Below the pieces are notes generated by a model. The model was not told the DNA's origin. It searched no databases and saw only the letters and a program-made list of their open reading frames with translations. A stretch of DNA of 64,000 nucleotides. Origin: Tateyamaria omphalii. Lineage in GTDB: Bacteria; Pseudomonadota; Alphaproteobacteria; Rhodobacterales; Rhodobacteraceae. A program made the translations under genes and the position numbers. The stretch lies in assembly GCF_001969365.1 (NCBI RefSeq), contig NZ_CP019312.1, forward strand, positions 372,001-436,000. Reading direction: 5' to 3'. Of the stretch, positions 8,792 through 18,173 are shown piece after piece; the first letter of the stretch is position 1; every line of letters begins with the position of its first letter.

Positions 8792-9648
8792 TGGATTCCC
8801 TTCTGGATATCGAAAACCTTTGGGTGCGGTTCCCGACGCGTCAGGGTGTCTTTGACGCGGTGCGCGGTGTTTCTTTTACGCTGGGGCGCGAACGGCTTGG
8901 TATCGTGGGTGAGAGTGGGTCAGGCAAGTCGATGACCGGTCGGGCCATCCTACGCCTGATCCGTCCGCCGGGTATTGTCGAAGCGGATCACATCAAGCTG
9001 GACGGCGTGGACCTGTTGCAGAAGTCGGAAAAGGCGATGCGTGCCGTCCGGGGCGAGCGCATTTCGATGGTCATGCAGGATCCCAAATTCTCGCTGAACC
9101 CGGTGATGACCATCGGAGACCAGATCATCGAAGCCTACAGGCTGCACAACAGGGCGTCGAAATCCGAGGCGCGGTCCAAGGCGCTCGAGATGCTGGAGGC
9201 CGTGTCGATCCGCAACCCCGAACGCGTCATGCGCGCCTACCCGCACGAGATGTCGGGCGGTATGGGACAGCGGATCATGATCGCGATGATGCTCATCCCG
9301 AATCCGGAGATTTTGATCGCAGACGAGCCGACCTCGGCCCTCGATGTCTCCGTGCAGCGTCAGGTGCTCGACATCATGGACAAGCTGGTCAAGGACAGGG
9401 GCATGGGACTGATCTTCATCAGCCACGACCTCAATCTGGTTGCCGATTTCTGCGACCGGGTTCTGATCATGTATGCGGGCCGGATTGTCGAGGTGTGCGA
9501 TGCCGACAAGCTGCATGATGCGCAACACCCCTATACACGCGGCTTGCTGAACTCGCTGCCGCGGCTCGACACGCCGCGCGACCGGTTGGACGTTTTGGCG
9601 CGTGACCCCGCCTGGTCAGACACCCCAAGCGTGAGTGGGCGCATATGA
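8788..9648 (+). CDS. ABC transporter ATP-binding protein, DppD/OppD type
   Basis: The first of the two ATPases of the importer, 286 residues. The Walker A GESGSGKSMTG lies near residue 40, the Q-loop at MVMQDPKFSLNP, the signature motif MSGGMGQR, the Walker B ILIADEPTSALD and the switch histidine in FISHDLNLV. The C-terminal HPYTRGLL belongs to the oligopeptide/dipeptide ATPase extension, but that extension is short here and the usual four-cysteine iron-sulfur region of DppD/OppD is not evident. Its start overlaps the upstream stop, and its own stop overlaps the next start. Confidence 0.94.
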   Translation: MMDSLLDIENLWVRFPTRQGVFDAVRGVSFTLGRERLGIVGESGSGKSMTGRAILRLIRPPGIVEADHIKLDGVDLLQKSEKAMRAVRGERISMVMQDPKFSLNPVMTIGDQIIEAYRLHNRASKSEARSKALEMLEAVSIRNPERVMRAYPHEMSGGMGQRIMIAMMLIPNPEILIADEPTSALDVSVQRQVLDIMDKLVKDRGMGLIFISHDLNLVADFCDRVLIMYAGRIVEVCDADKLHDAQHPYTRGLLNSLPRLDTPRDRLDVLARDPAWSDTPSVSGRI

Positions 9649-10385
9649 CAATGCTGAGCATTGAGGGCCTGAACGTGTGGTTCGGACGCGACAGAGACCG
9701 TGTGGACGCCGTCAAAGGCGCGTCATTTGATGTGAAGGCCGGAGAGAGCTTCGGCCTTGTCGGTGAAAGCGGTTCGGGAAAGTCCACCATCCTGCGCGCG
9801 ATCACCGGCCTTGCGCCGACCTGGTCGGGCAGGATCACCGTGGATGGTCGGGCTATCGAAAAGGCCCGCCTGCGCGCCTTCTATAAGCAGGTCCAGATGG
9901 TGTTTCAGGATCCCTACGCGTCGCTCCACCCGCGTCACTCTGTCGATGCGGTTCTGGGCGAGACGCTGCAATTGCATGGATTTTCTGACATCGACACACG
10001 TGTCGTGAAATTGCTTGATGATGTTGGGTTGGGACAGAAGTTTCGGTTCCGGTATCCACACCAGTTGTCGGGCGGGCAACGCCAGCGCGTGGCCATTGCC
10101 CGCGCGCTGGCCCCAGAACCACAGCTCTTGCTGCTGGACGAGCCGACCTCGGCGCTAGATGTTTCAGTGCAGGCCGAAATTCTCAACCTGCTCGCCGATC
10201 TGCGGCAGGAACATGGCCTTACCTTTTTGATGGTCTCGCACGATCTGAGCGTCGTGGGTCACATGTGCGACCGGCTTGCGGTGATGAAGGACGGCGAGAT
10301 TGTCGAGATTATGGAGGTTGCAGCCCTGCGCGCCATGCAGGCCACGCATCCATATTCACAGCACTTGCTTCAGGCGTCGGTCTGA
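9645..10385 (+). CDS. ABC transporter ATP-binding protein, DppF/OppF type
   Basis: The second ATPase of the importer, 246 residues, shorter than typical DppF (about 330) because the C-terminal extension is trimmed. Walker A is GESGSGKSTILR, the Q-loop VFQDPYASLHPR, the signature LSGGQRQRVAIARAL, Walker B LLLLDEPTSALDVS and the switch MVSHDLSV; the end retains the HPYSQHLL motif. It overlaps the DppD-like gene by ATGA. The second binding-protein gene follows after 24 bases with its own ribosome site. Confidence 0.94.
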   Translation: MTMLSIEGLNVWFGRDRDRVDAVKGASFDVKAGESFGLVGESGSGKSTILRAITGLAPTWSGRITVDGRAIEKARLRAFYKQVQMVFQDPYASLHPRHSVDAVLGETLQLHGFSDIDTRVVKLLDDVGLGQKFRFRYPHQLSGGQRQRVAIARALAPEPQLLLLDEPTSALDVSVQAEILNLLADLRQEHGLTFLMVSHDLSVVGHMCDRLAVMKDGEIVEIMEVAALRAMQATHPYSQHLLQASV

Positions 10386-10409
10386 GGCGCAATTCAACAG
10401 GGGGACTTC

Positions 10410-12002
10410 ATGTATCATATCAGAAATCGTCTACTCGCCGGTGTCGCCGCCGGGTTTCTGGCGGTCGCGCCGCTAGACGCCCAGACGCCGGACAACATGC
10501 TGGTGGTTGCGCAAAACATAGACGACATCGTCACGATCGACCCCGCATCGGCGTATGAATTCAGCTCGGGCGAATACGTGGCCAACACCTATGACACGCT
10601 GGTGCGTTACGACGCCACGGACACGACCGTTCTTGCGCCGGCGTTGGCGACCGATTGGCAGGTCGATGCCGAAAACAAGGCAGTCACGTTCACCTTGCGC
10701 GATGATGTCACCTTTCACTCAGGCAACCCGCTCAGGGGTGAAGATGTGGTCGGATCTTGGAAACGCGTGGTGTCACTCGACAAGGCGCCCGCTTTCATCC
10801 TGACCCAACTCGGCTGGACCCCCGAAAACATCGAAGAGATGGTGACCGCCGACGGCAACACGATCACCGTTCGGTATGAGGGCGACTTCGCCCCGTCTTT
10901 TGTCCTTAACGTGTTGGCCGCGCGCCCGGCGTCGATCGTGGACATGGAAACCGTTATGGCCAATGAGGTCGATGGCGACATGGGCCACGCCTGGATGAAC
11001 CGGAATTCAGCTGGCACAGGGCCGTTCAGCCTTGGCACTTATCGCCCCGCCGACATTCTCTCGCTGGATGCCAATCCGGATTACTATCTGGGCGGCCCCG
11101 CCATGGAGCGCGTCGTGATCCAGCATAATCCGGAAGGAGCCACACAGCGTCTGCAGCTGGAAGCAGGCGACATTGATATGGCCAAGAACCTCGATCCGGG
11201 CCAGATTGCCGGGCTTGAGGGCGTCGATGGTGTCAGGGTCGAGACCTATCCGCAGGCAGCGGTGCACTGGGTGTCCTTCAACCAGAAAACCGAAAGCCTG
11301 ACCGATCCAGCGGTCTGGGAGGCTGCGCGGTATCTGGTGGATTACGAGGGGATGGCCGACGGTATGCTCAAGGGACAGATGAAGGTGCACCAGGCTTTCT
11401 GGCCGGACGGTTTTCCGGGTGCGCTGACGGACACGCCATTCACCTACGACCCGGAGAAAGCCAAGCAGATCCTGGCAGATGCCGGGGTCGAGACGCCGAT
11501 CAGCGTGACGATGGACGTCATTTCTGCCCCGACGTTTGTCGAGATGGCGCAGGCTTTGCAGGCGTCCTTTGCCCAGGGCGGGATCAACCTTGAGATCGTG
11601 CCGGGCACCGGGGCGCAGGTCATTACAAAGTACCGTGCCCGCACGCATGAGGCGATGATGCTGTACTGGGGACCGGACTTCATGGACCCGCATTCCAACG
11701 CCAAGGCGTTCGCCTTCAACGCAGACAATTCGGACGACAAGTATGCATCGACCACCACTTGGCGGAACGCGTGGATGCCGCCCGCCGAGATGAATGAGAA
11801 GACCATGGCCGCCCTCTCAGAACAGGATGCCGACACGCGGTTGGAGATGTATCTGGAACTGCAGAAAGCGACGCAAGCCGAAGCACCCTTTGTCATCATG
11901 TTCCAGGCGATCAAGCAGGTCGCGATGCGCGATACTATCCAGGGGTTCGTGAACGGTGCCACCTCCGACTACGTTTTCTACCGCCTGGTTGAAAAGAAGT
12001 GA
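10410..12002 (+). CDS. Peptide-type ABC transporter substrate-binding protein (copy 2)
   Basis: A second SBP_bac_5 solute-binding protein, 530 residues, with a signal peptide ending near PLDAQTPD. It is clearly a paralogue of the protein at 5228-6823: both contain PxNMLVxAxxIDDxxTIDPA, EVDGDMG, NPDYY and an ERxDID/EAGDID block at matching positions. A GGGGGA ribosome site precedes the ATG. Having two related receptors around one permease/ATPase set suggests that the importer accepts two related ligands or is served by receptors of different affinity. It overlaps the downstream GAF gene by one base (TGATG). Confidence 0.94.
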   Translation: MYHIRNRLLAGVAAGFLAVAPLDAQTPDNMLVVAQNIDDIVTIDPASAYEFSSGEYVANTYDTLVRYDATDTTVLAPALATDWQVDAENKAVTFTLRDDVTFHSGNPLRGEDVVGSWKRVVSLDKAPAFILTQLGWTPENIEEMVTADGNTITVRYEGDFAPSFVLNVLAARPASIVDMETVMANEVDGDMGHAWMNRNSAGTGPFSLGTYRPADILSLDANPDYYLGGPAMERVVIQHNPEGATQRLQLEAGDIDMAKNLDPGQIAGLEGVDGVRVETYPQAAVHWVSFNQKTESLTDPAVWEAARYLVDYEGMADGMLKGQMKVHQAFWPDGFPGALTDTPFTYDPEKAKQILADAGVETPISVTMDVISAPTFVEMAQALQASFAQGGINLEIVPGTGAQVITKYRARTHEAMMLYWGPDFMDPHSNAKAFAFNADNSDDKYASTTTWRNAWMPPAEMNEKTMAALSEQDADTRLEMYLELQKATQAEAPFVIMFQAIKQVAMRDTIQGFVNGATSDYVFYRLVEKK

Positions 12003-12445
12003 TGGAAACAGCGTCCCCGGATGCCTTTTTTGCCAAATTGCACGAGAATATCGGGGGGCGCTTGTTCACCGTCACCGTACTTGACCGAAAGGCAGGGCTT
12101 GCACAGCGTGTGTATTCGTCGGACCCTGAGGCTTATCCAGTTTCGGGAACCAAGCCGATGTCGCAGGGCGCGTGGACTGACATGGTCATCAACCGCGCAG
12201 AAACCTTTGTGGCAAACACGGTGGCAGAGTTTGCCATCTATTTCGGTGATCACGCATTGATCGAAAGCCTGGGCTGTCAATCCGCCCTGAATGTGCCGGT
12301 TTTGGACAACGATCAGGTGATTGGGACGGTGAATGTGCTGGACCAAGAGCACCATTTCACGCCGGAACGCGTGCAACGCTGTCAGTCCATCGTGCAGGAA
12401 CGGCGCGACGAACTCGTCGCGACGCTGCGCGGCTTTAAGCCATGA
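12002..12445 (+). CDS. GAF-domain protein, small
   Basis: A single-domain protein of 147 residues. The pattern TVTVLDRKAGLAQRVYSSD, then FVANTVAEFA, SALNVPVLDNDQVIGTVNVLD matches a stand-alone GAF fold, which binds small ligands or senses redox state. No second domain (kinase, cyclase, HTH) is attached. The ATG at 12002 overlaps the stop of the second binding protein; a GTG at 11999 is the alternative start. The tight coupling suggests a role in the same pathway, perhaps ligand sensing or a small enzyme activity such as methionine sulfoxide reduction, but the function is not known. Confidence 0.8.
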   Translation: METASPDAFFAKLHENIGGRLFTVTVLDRKAGLAQRVYSSDPEAYPVSGTKPMSQGAWTDMVINRAETFVANTVAEFAIYFGDHALIESLGCQSALNVPVLDNDQVIGTVNVLDQEHHFTPERVQRCQSIVQERRDELVATLRGFKP

Positions 12446-12570
12446 TCTCGCTTGGTGCATCAGCGCGTCACGCGGTGAACAAACGTCTGTCGTCCCTCTG
12501 GTGATTTAGGTTTCAGCGTGATGATGTGGCGGCATGAAACATGCATGTCAGCAGCGCGGGGGTGATGATC

Positions 12571-13689
12571 ATGGCAGGGCCGCTTGACGGGTTGAAGGTC
12601 GTCGAAATGGCCGGCCTCGGTCCTGCACCACTTGCTGGCCAGTTGCTGTCGGACATGGGTGCGGAGGTTGTGGTTATTGACCGTGCTTCCGCGCCGTCGG
12701 ACGTGCACGACATAAATCGACGAGGCAAACGGTCGATCGCCCTGAACCTCAAGTCCGATGTGGGTCTTGCAGTCGCCCGCGATCTGATCTGCCAAGCCGA
12801 TATCCTGATCGAAGGCTTCCGGCCCGGTGTGATGGAACGGCTGGGGCTGGGACCCGCCGATCTGCCCGACACGCTGATTTATGGCCGAATGACAGGCTGG
12901 GGGCAGGAGGGTCCGCTGGCCCAAACTGCGGGCCATGATCTGACCTATCTGGCGCAAACCGGTGTTTTGAGCTTACTCGCAACGGCCGACGCGCCACCGA
13001 AACCGCCGTTGAACCTGATCGCCGATTATGGCGGCGGCAGCATGTTCCTGATCTTTGGCATTCTATCAGCTGTGATCGCACGAGGACGCACCGGCAAAGG
13101 GCAGGTTGTGGATGCTGCGATGATCGACGGCGTACCCGCCATGATGGGGCTGTTGCACGGGTTCATGGCGAGCGGTTTTTGGTCGGAAGAGCCAGGTACG
13201 AATTGGCTGGATGGCGGTGCGCCATTCTACCGATGCTACCGGTGCGCTGACGGGCGGGACATCGCCGTTGCCGCGCTTGAACCGCAGTTCTATGCCGCCT
13301 TGCTCGACGGTTTGGGGTTGGATGCGGCGACACTGTCTGATCAGAATGATCGCGAGCAATGGCCTGCGATGACGAAGATGTTCAAAGAACTCTTTGCCAG
13401 CCGTTCAAGAGACGAGTGGGTCGAAACCTTTGCGGGCACCGATGCCTGTGTTGCACCGGTTCTGTCGATGGCAGAGGCGCAACGCGATCCACATCTCAAG
13501 GCCCGCGGCACCTATATTGCACCAGACGGTATCGTACAGGCGGCGCCAGCGCCGCGTTTCAGCAGATCCGCCCCACGCACCCCGGCACCGCCGACGCCGC
13601 CCGGAGCGGATGCACATGCATTGCTGTCCGAACTTGGTTACGACGACGCGCGCATCGAAAACCTGCGTCGTGAAAGGCACCTGACATGA
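12571..13689 (+). CDS. CoA-transferase family III protein, alpha-methylacyl-CoA racemase-like
   Basis: A CaiB/BaiF-fold enzyme of 372 residues. Family III members either move CoA between carboxylic acids or, in the racemase branch, epimerise 2-methylacyl-CoA thioesters. The racemase branch is favoured: the N-terminus AGPLDGLKVVEMAGLGPAP and the two blocks AGHDLTYLAQTG (His about 122) and ADYGGGSMFL (Asp about 152) match the His/Asp pair of the racemases. The start at 12571 is chosen because a GGGGG sits 8 bases upstream; an in-frame ATG at 12541 would add ten unconserved residues. It overlaps the next gene by ATGA. Confidence 0.88.
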   Translation: MAGPLDGLKVVEMAGLGPAPLAGQLLSDMGAEVVVIDRASAPSDVHDINRRGKRSIALNLKSDVGLAVARDLICQADILIEGFRPGVMERLGLGPADLPDTLIYGRMTGWGQEGPLAQTAGHDLTYLAQTGVLSLLATADAPPKPPLNLIADYGGGSMFLIFGILSAVIARGRTGKGQVVDAAMIDGVPAMMGLLHGFMASGFWSEEPGTNWLDGGAPFYRCYRCADGRDIAVAALEPQFYAALLDGLGLDAATLSDQNDREQWPAMTKMFKELFASRSRDEWVETFAGTDACVAPVLSMAEAQRDPHLKARGTYIAPDGIVQAAPAPRFSRSAPRTPAPPTPPGADAHALLSELGYDDARIENLRRERHLT

Positions 13690-14861
13690 AGGCAATTATC
13701 GTGGGTGGCGGCATCGGCGGACTGTCTGCCGCAATTGCGTTGCACCTGCGTGGCTGGAACGTCTGTGTTTGCGAACAGGCGCCGGCATTGACCGAAGTTG
13801 GCGCAGGGCTTCAAATCTCGCCCAATGGCTGGCGCGTCATTGAAGCGCTGGGCGTGGCCGACCACTTGGCGAAGGTGGTTTTCGAACCCGAGGCTATTGA
13901 AATGCGGCTGGGAACATCCGGCCGCCGTGTGTTTCACTTGCCGATGAAGGGTTACGCGCTGAAGAGATGGGGCGCGCCCTACTTTCATGTGCATCGGTCG
14001 GATTTGGTCGATGCTTTGGCGGCGCGCTTGGCTGAGCTCGCGCCAGACGCGGTTCGAACCGCGCGTCCCGTCTCCGGCTACACGTCTTCGGGTGTGGTGC
14101 AGTTCGACGATGGTGAGACACAAGACGCGGATCTTGTCGTGGGTGCCGATGGACTGCATTCGATCATCCGGCGCCAGATGCTCGGCTGTCAGTCCCCCCG
14201 CTATACCGGCAATGTCGCATGGCGGGCGGTCGTGCCTCTGGCCGATTTGGAAAACCCGCCGCCGCCAACCGCTTGCGTTTGGGCGGGGAACAAGCGCCAT
14301 GCGGTGACCACGCGGTTGCGTGCGGGCACGATGGCCAATTTCGTGGGCATGGTCGAACAAGACGAACCTGCACCGGAAGGTTGGAGGGTCGAGGGCAGCC
14401 GCGACGATGCGCTGGCGGCCTTTTTGGGCTGGGACCCGACAATTGTCAGGTTGATCGAACACGCGCCTGTTTTGAACCGATGGGCACTTTTTGACCGCCC
14501 GCCATTGCCGCGTTGGCATGATGGCCGGGTCGCCCTGTTGGGCGATGCCGCCCACCCGATGCTACCATCCATGGCGCAAGGAGCTGTTCAGGCACTGGAA
14601 GACGCCTGGACACTTGCAGCCATACTGGACGGAGCTGACGATATCGAAGCTGCATTGGGGCAGTATTACGAACGGCGCATCGGCCGCACCGCTCGCATTC
14701 AGGCAGGATCGGCAGCAAATGCGCGGATGTTTCACAAAGCATCTGTTTTGGGGCGTATTGGTTTCTATGGACCAATGGCTGTGGGCGCACGCCTGTTTCC
14801 CAGCCTGGTTCACGCCCGTCAGGACTGGGTCTACCGCCATGATGTCACGGGCCAGACTTAA
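13686..14861 (+). CDS. FAD-dependent monooxygenase, salicylate-hydroxylase-like
   Basis: A group A flavoprotein monooxygenase of 391 residues that uses NAD(P)H and O2 to hydroxylate an aromatic or similar ring. Motifs in order: GxGxxG in IVGGGIGGLSAAIALHLRG, the DG motif in VVGADGLHSIIRRQ, and the GD motif in ALLGDAAHPMLPSMAQGA. The active-site entry segment GAGLQISPNGWRVIEALG resembles salicylate and 3-hydroxybenzoate 6-hydroxylases. No signal peptide is present. It is the last rightward gene of the importer cluster; its stop overlaps by three bases the stop of the convergent AraC gene. The substrate is unknown. Confidence 0.9.
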   Translation: MKAIIVGGGIGGLSAAIALHLRGWNVCVCEQAPALTEVGAGLQISPNGWRVIEALGVADHLAKVVFEPEAIEMRLGTSGRRVFHLPMKGYALKRWGAPYFHVHRSDLVDALAARLAELAPDAVRTARPVSGYTSSGVVQFDDGETQDADLVVGADGLHSIIRRQMLGCQSPRYTGNVAWRAVVPLADLENPPPPTACVWAGNKRHAVTTRLRAGTMANFVGMVEQDEPAPEGWRVEGSRDDALAAFLGWDPTIVRLIEHAPVLNRWALFDRPPLPRWHDGRVALLGDAAHPMLPSMAQGAVQALEDAWTLAAILDGADDIEAALGQYYERRIGRTARIQAGSAANARMFHKASVLGRIGFYGPMAVGARLFPSLVHARQDWVYRHDVTGQT

Positions 14862-15865
14862 CCGCCAAGTCTGTCCCGCAAGGCCTGCGGGGTTTGGCCC
14901 GTCCACGCGTTGAATGCCCGGTAGAAAGAGTTCGGGTCACGATACGCGAGCAAGTAGCTGATCTCGGCAACATTCAGGTCGGTCGAGGTCAGGTATTCGC
15001 GGGCGAGATCGGCGCGCGTTCTGTCCAGAACCGCCTGGAAACGCGTGCCCTCATCCCTCAAATGGCGTTGTAAGCTGCGTGTGCTCAGGCGCATCCTCCT
15101 TGCGGCCGCTTCAATTGTTGCTTCCCCGGCCGGCAGCATTTCTGCAAGGGTTGCACGCAACCGAGCCGATACAGCCTGTTCCTCGGTCCGCAGGCGCATC
15201 TGGCGTTTGAAACTGGGTTCCAACTGCGCCCACTGCGCGGGATCGGCAGACAAGAGCTTGCGGTCGGCATCCTCGGGCGACAATGTCAGCTTTGTTGGAC
15301 CTCCCAAAGTGATCTGCACACCCAGAAACTCTTCGAGTGCGCGGTGGCAAGGCAGCTGTTCCGGCAGCTGCGCGCGTAGCGGCACCATGTGATGTCCGGT
15401 GCATCCCCGGATCGCTTCGGTCAGGAATACCAGTTCGGCTGCCCCAAATGTCGATGGCAGCGGCAGGTTTGGCTGGTTTGAGGTTTTCGTGACCTCAAGC
15501 GCCTGTGTCTGCGTCCGCTTGAGACCCAGATACAACGGCCCGGTAAGCGGTTTGAACAGCGAAAGCCGCTCCAATCCGACGGCGACGCGTGGGCTGCAAG
15601 TAAACGCGAAAAAGGCGGGGTTGAACGGCCCACGAGCGTAAGCACGCCCAAGGACAAGCGGCGTGTCGTTGCGGTTGGCCTCTGCCATGATGGCGTTCCA
15701 TCCGGAAAAGTAATCTGCCGCATTCACCCCACGCCCTTCGTTCCGCAAAAAATCAGTGGGAAACCGCATCCGCCGCATCACCGCTGTGGGGTCAACGTGA
15801 AGCAGGCCGCACAGTTGTTCCGTCGTCCTGCCGATCTTGTAGTATGTGTCATGCGCTGCTGCCAT
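14858..15865 (-). CDS. AraC-family transcriptional regulator
   Basis: A 335-residue regulator. The N-terminal 200 residues resemble the arabinose-binding-like sensor domain of the OruR/ArgR-type AraC group. The C-terminal double helix-turn-helix contains AARRMRLSTRSLQRHLRDEG and the second helix region AEISYLLAYRDPNSFYRAFNAWTG. The ATG at 15865 is preferred to an upstream TTG at 15895. It converges on the monooxygenase gene and lies 78 bases after acs on the same strand, so it may be co-transcribed with acs or respond to the monooxygenase pathway. Confidence 0.9.
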   Translation of the reverse strand: MAAAHDTYYKIGRTTEQLCGLLHVDPTAVMRRMRFPTDFLRNEGRGVNAADYFSGWNAIMAEANRNDTPLVLGRAYARGPFNPAFFAFTCSPRVAVGLERLSLFKPLTGPLYLGLKRTQTQALEVTKTSNQPNLPLPSTFGAAELVFLTEAIRGCTGHHMVPLRAQLPEQLPCHRALEEFLGVQITLGGPTKLTLSPEDADRKLLSADPAQWAQLEPSFKRQMRLRTEEQAVSARLRATLAEMLPAGEATIEAAARRMRLSTRSLQRHLRDEGTRFQAVLDRTRADLAREYLTSTDLNVAEISYLLAYRDPNSFYRAFNAWTGQTPQALRDRLGG

Positions 15866-15943
15866 GCGCGCATTGTGCCGTGCGCACGCCAGCAATGCCA
15901 GTATTGTGGCGGGATCTGCAAATGTATTGGCGCTCTTTGCGCG

Positions 15944-17896
15944 TCAGCTCTTGTTCATCCGGTTTTCGATCAGATCATCAACAACCGACGGATCGGCAAG
16001 GGTGGACGTGTCGCCAAGTGCGCCGAAATCATCTTCGGCAATCTTGCGCAGGATGCGTCGCATGATCTTGCCCGACCGGGTCTTGGGAAGGCCAGGTGCC
16101 CATTGGATCAGATCGGGTGACGCAATCGGTCCAATCTCGGTCCGAACCCAGGTCCGCAGTTCCTTGCGAAGCTCCTCATTGGGCTCTTCGTCGTTCATCA
16201 GGGTCACGTAGCAATAGATGCCCTGACCCTTGATGTCGTGCGGGTAGCCCACGACCGCCGCCTCTGCCACCTTGGAATGCGCAACAAGCGCGCTCTCGAC
16301 CTCGGCCGTGCCCATGCGGTGACCAGACACGTTGATGACGTCATCGACGCGGCCGGTGATCCAGTAGTCGCCATCTGCGTCCCGGCGGCAGCCGTCACCA
16401 GTAAAGTAGTAACCCTTGTAGTCCGAGAAATAGGTTTTCTCGAACCGCTCGTGATCGCCCCAGACGGTGCGCATCTGTCCGGGCCAGCTGTCCGCGATGA
16501 CGAGCACGCCCTCGACCCCGTTGCCCTCGATGATCTCGCCGGAAGCGGGCTCCAGCACCAACGGTTTGATCCCGAAAAACGGCTTCATCGCCGCGCCCGG
16601 CTTGGTTGCGTGGGCGCCGGGCAGGGGGGTCATTAGATGTCCACCCGTCTCGGTCTGCCACCAGGTGTCGACAATGGGGCAGCGCCCGCCACCCACAACG
16701 TCGTTATACCAGTTCCACGCCTCGGGATTGATCGGCTCACCCACCGTGCCGAGCACCTTGATGCTGCTCAGGTCGCATTTCGTCACAGGATCGTTCCCGT
16801 GCGCCATGAGCGCGCGGATCGCGGTGGGCGCCGTGTAAAACTGTGCCACCTTGTGCTTTTCGCATACGTGCCAAAAGCGAGAGGCGTCCGGGTAGGTCGG
16901 CACCCCTTCGAACATCAGGGTCGTGGCACCATTCGCCAGCGGGCCATAGACAATGTAGCTATGCCCCGTGACCCATCCCACGTCTGCGGTGCACCAATAG
17001 ACATCGCCGTCCTTGTAATCGAATGTGATCTCGTGGGTGAACGCGGCGTAAACAAGATAGCCGCCGGTTGTGTGTACCACGCCTTTGGGCTGTCCTGTGG
17101 ACCCGGAGGTGTAAAGGATGAACAAGGGATCCTCGGCACCCATCTCCTCTGGCGGGCAATCGTCAGCTGCTTTTGCAGCTTCTTCGTGAAGCCAATAGTC
17201 CAGTCCGTTGCGCCACGCGATCTGCTGACCCGTGCGTTTGACGACAAGGCACTTCGTGTCATCAATCACGTTGATCAGCGCTTGGTTCACGTTGTCCTTC
17301 AGGTTCGTCACCCGGCCCCCGCGCGGCGCGCCATCGGCGGTGATAACGACCTTGGCGTCGCAACCCGACACACGGGCCGCCAGCGCGTCGGGCGAGAAGC
17401 CCGCAAAAACGATGGAATGAATGGCCCCGATCCGCGCGCAAGCGAGCATGGCATAGGCCGCTTCTGGTATCATGGGCAGATAGATGACAACCCGGTCGCC
17501 TTTGCCAACGCCAAGATCCTTGAGCACGTTGGCCATCTTGCATGTCTCGGCATGCAGTTCGCGATACGTGATGTGCTTGGCCTCATCCTCCGGACTGTCC
17601 GGTTCCCAGATGATCGCTGTTTGATCGCCGCGCGCCGCAAGATGACGATCAATGCAGTTGGACGAGACGTTTAATGTTCCGTCACCATACCAGTTGATCG
17701 CCACGTTGCCGAAGTCATAGGACACGTCTTTGACCTGGCTGTAGGGTTTGATCCAGTCGATGCGCTTGCCGTGTTCACCCCAGAAGCCAGCCGGATCGGC
17801 GATGGATGCAGCATACATCTCTTTGTATTTTGCGGCGTCTACATGGGCATGTGCGGCCAATTCTGGGTTTGGCGCGTGGGTCTTGGTATCCGACAT
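15944..17896 (-). CDS. acs: Acetyl-CoA synthetase
   Basis: AMP-forming acetate:CoA ligase, 650 residues, matching the usual length (E. coli 652). It activates acetate via acetyl-AMP in the cytoplasm. Diagnostic parts are the P-loop-like [19 protein letters not shown], the core [16 protein letters not shown] with the Trp that limits the pocket to short acids, the [17 protein letters not shown] hinge, and the C-terminal [11 protein letters not shown] holding the lysine that is acetylated for control in this family. The start at 17896 is chosen for its GGGAGG ribosome site 6 bases upstream; the longer frame is not conserved. It is divergent from the TRAP operon. Confidence 0.97.
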   Translation of the reverse strand: MSDTKTHAPNPELAAHAHVDAAKYKEMYAASIADPAGFWGEHGKRIDWIKPYSQVKDVSYDFGNVAINWYGDGTLNVSSNCIDRHLAARGDQTAIIWEPDSPEDEAKHITYRELHAETCKMANVLKDLGVGKGDRVVIYLPMIPEAAYAMLACARIGAIHSIVFAGFSPDALAARVSGCDAKVVITADGAPRGGRVTNLKDNVNQALINVIDDTKCLVVKRTGQQIAWRNGLDYWLHEEAAKAADDCPPEEMGAEDPLFILYTSGSTGQPKGVVHTTGGYLVYAAFTHEITFDYKDGDVYWCTADVGWVTGHSYIVYGPLANGATTLMFEGVPTYPDASRFWHVCEKHKVAQFYTAPTAIRALMAHGNDPVTKCDLSSIKVLGTVGEPINPEAWNWYNDVVGGGRCPIVDTWWQTETGGHLMTPLPGAHATKPGAAMKPFFGIKPLVLEPASGEIIEGNGVEGVLVIADSWPGQMRTVWGDHERFEKTYFSDYKGYYFTGDGCRRDADGDYWITGRVDDVINVSGHRMGTAEVESALVAHSKVAEAAVVGYPHDIKGQGIYCYVTLMNDEEPNEELRKELRTWVRTEIGPIASPDLIQWAPGLPKTRSGKIMRRILRKIAEDDFGALGDTSTLADPSVVDDLIENRMNKS

Positions 17897-17947
17897 GGTT
17901 CCTCCCGGTCGTGCAGTCGTGTGATCGGAGGCGCACAAACCGCGCAC

Positions 17948-17967
17948 CCCGCCACACCTGCGGCGGG
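17948..17967. repeat. Inverted repeat upstream of acs
   Basis: CCCGCC and GGCGGG form a 6-bp stem with an 8-base loop about 50 bases upstream of the acs start codon, within the 277-bp divergent acs/dctP region. It could be a leader hairpin or an operator; the rest of this interval shows nothing I can assign. Confidence 0.35.
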
Positions 17968-18173
17968 TCTCCTCCCTCTTGTCTGTGATAATACGCAACG
18001 CAGCGCAGAAGGAAATAAATGAGACGTTGGTTGTAGGGGATCATCGCGACCAGCCGCTGTAGCGAGCCCGCGCAAACGGCTGCACTTCGCTTGCGAGCCC
18101 TTGGCAGCGCAGCATCGCCACGTTAGCCTCTCCGCAAGCGGGCCGACACGTCCCGCAGCAAGGGAGAGATATC

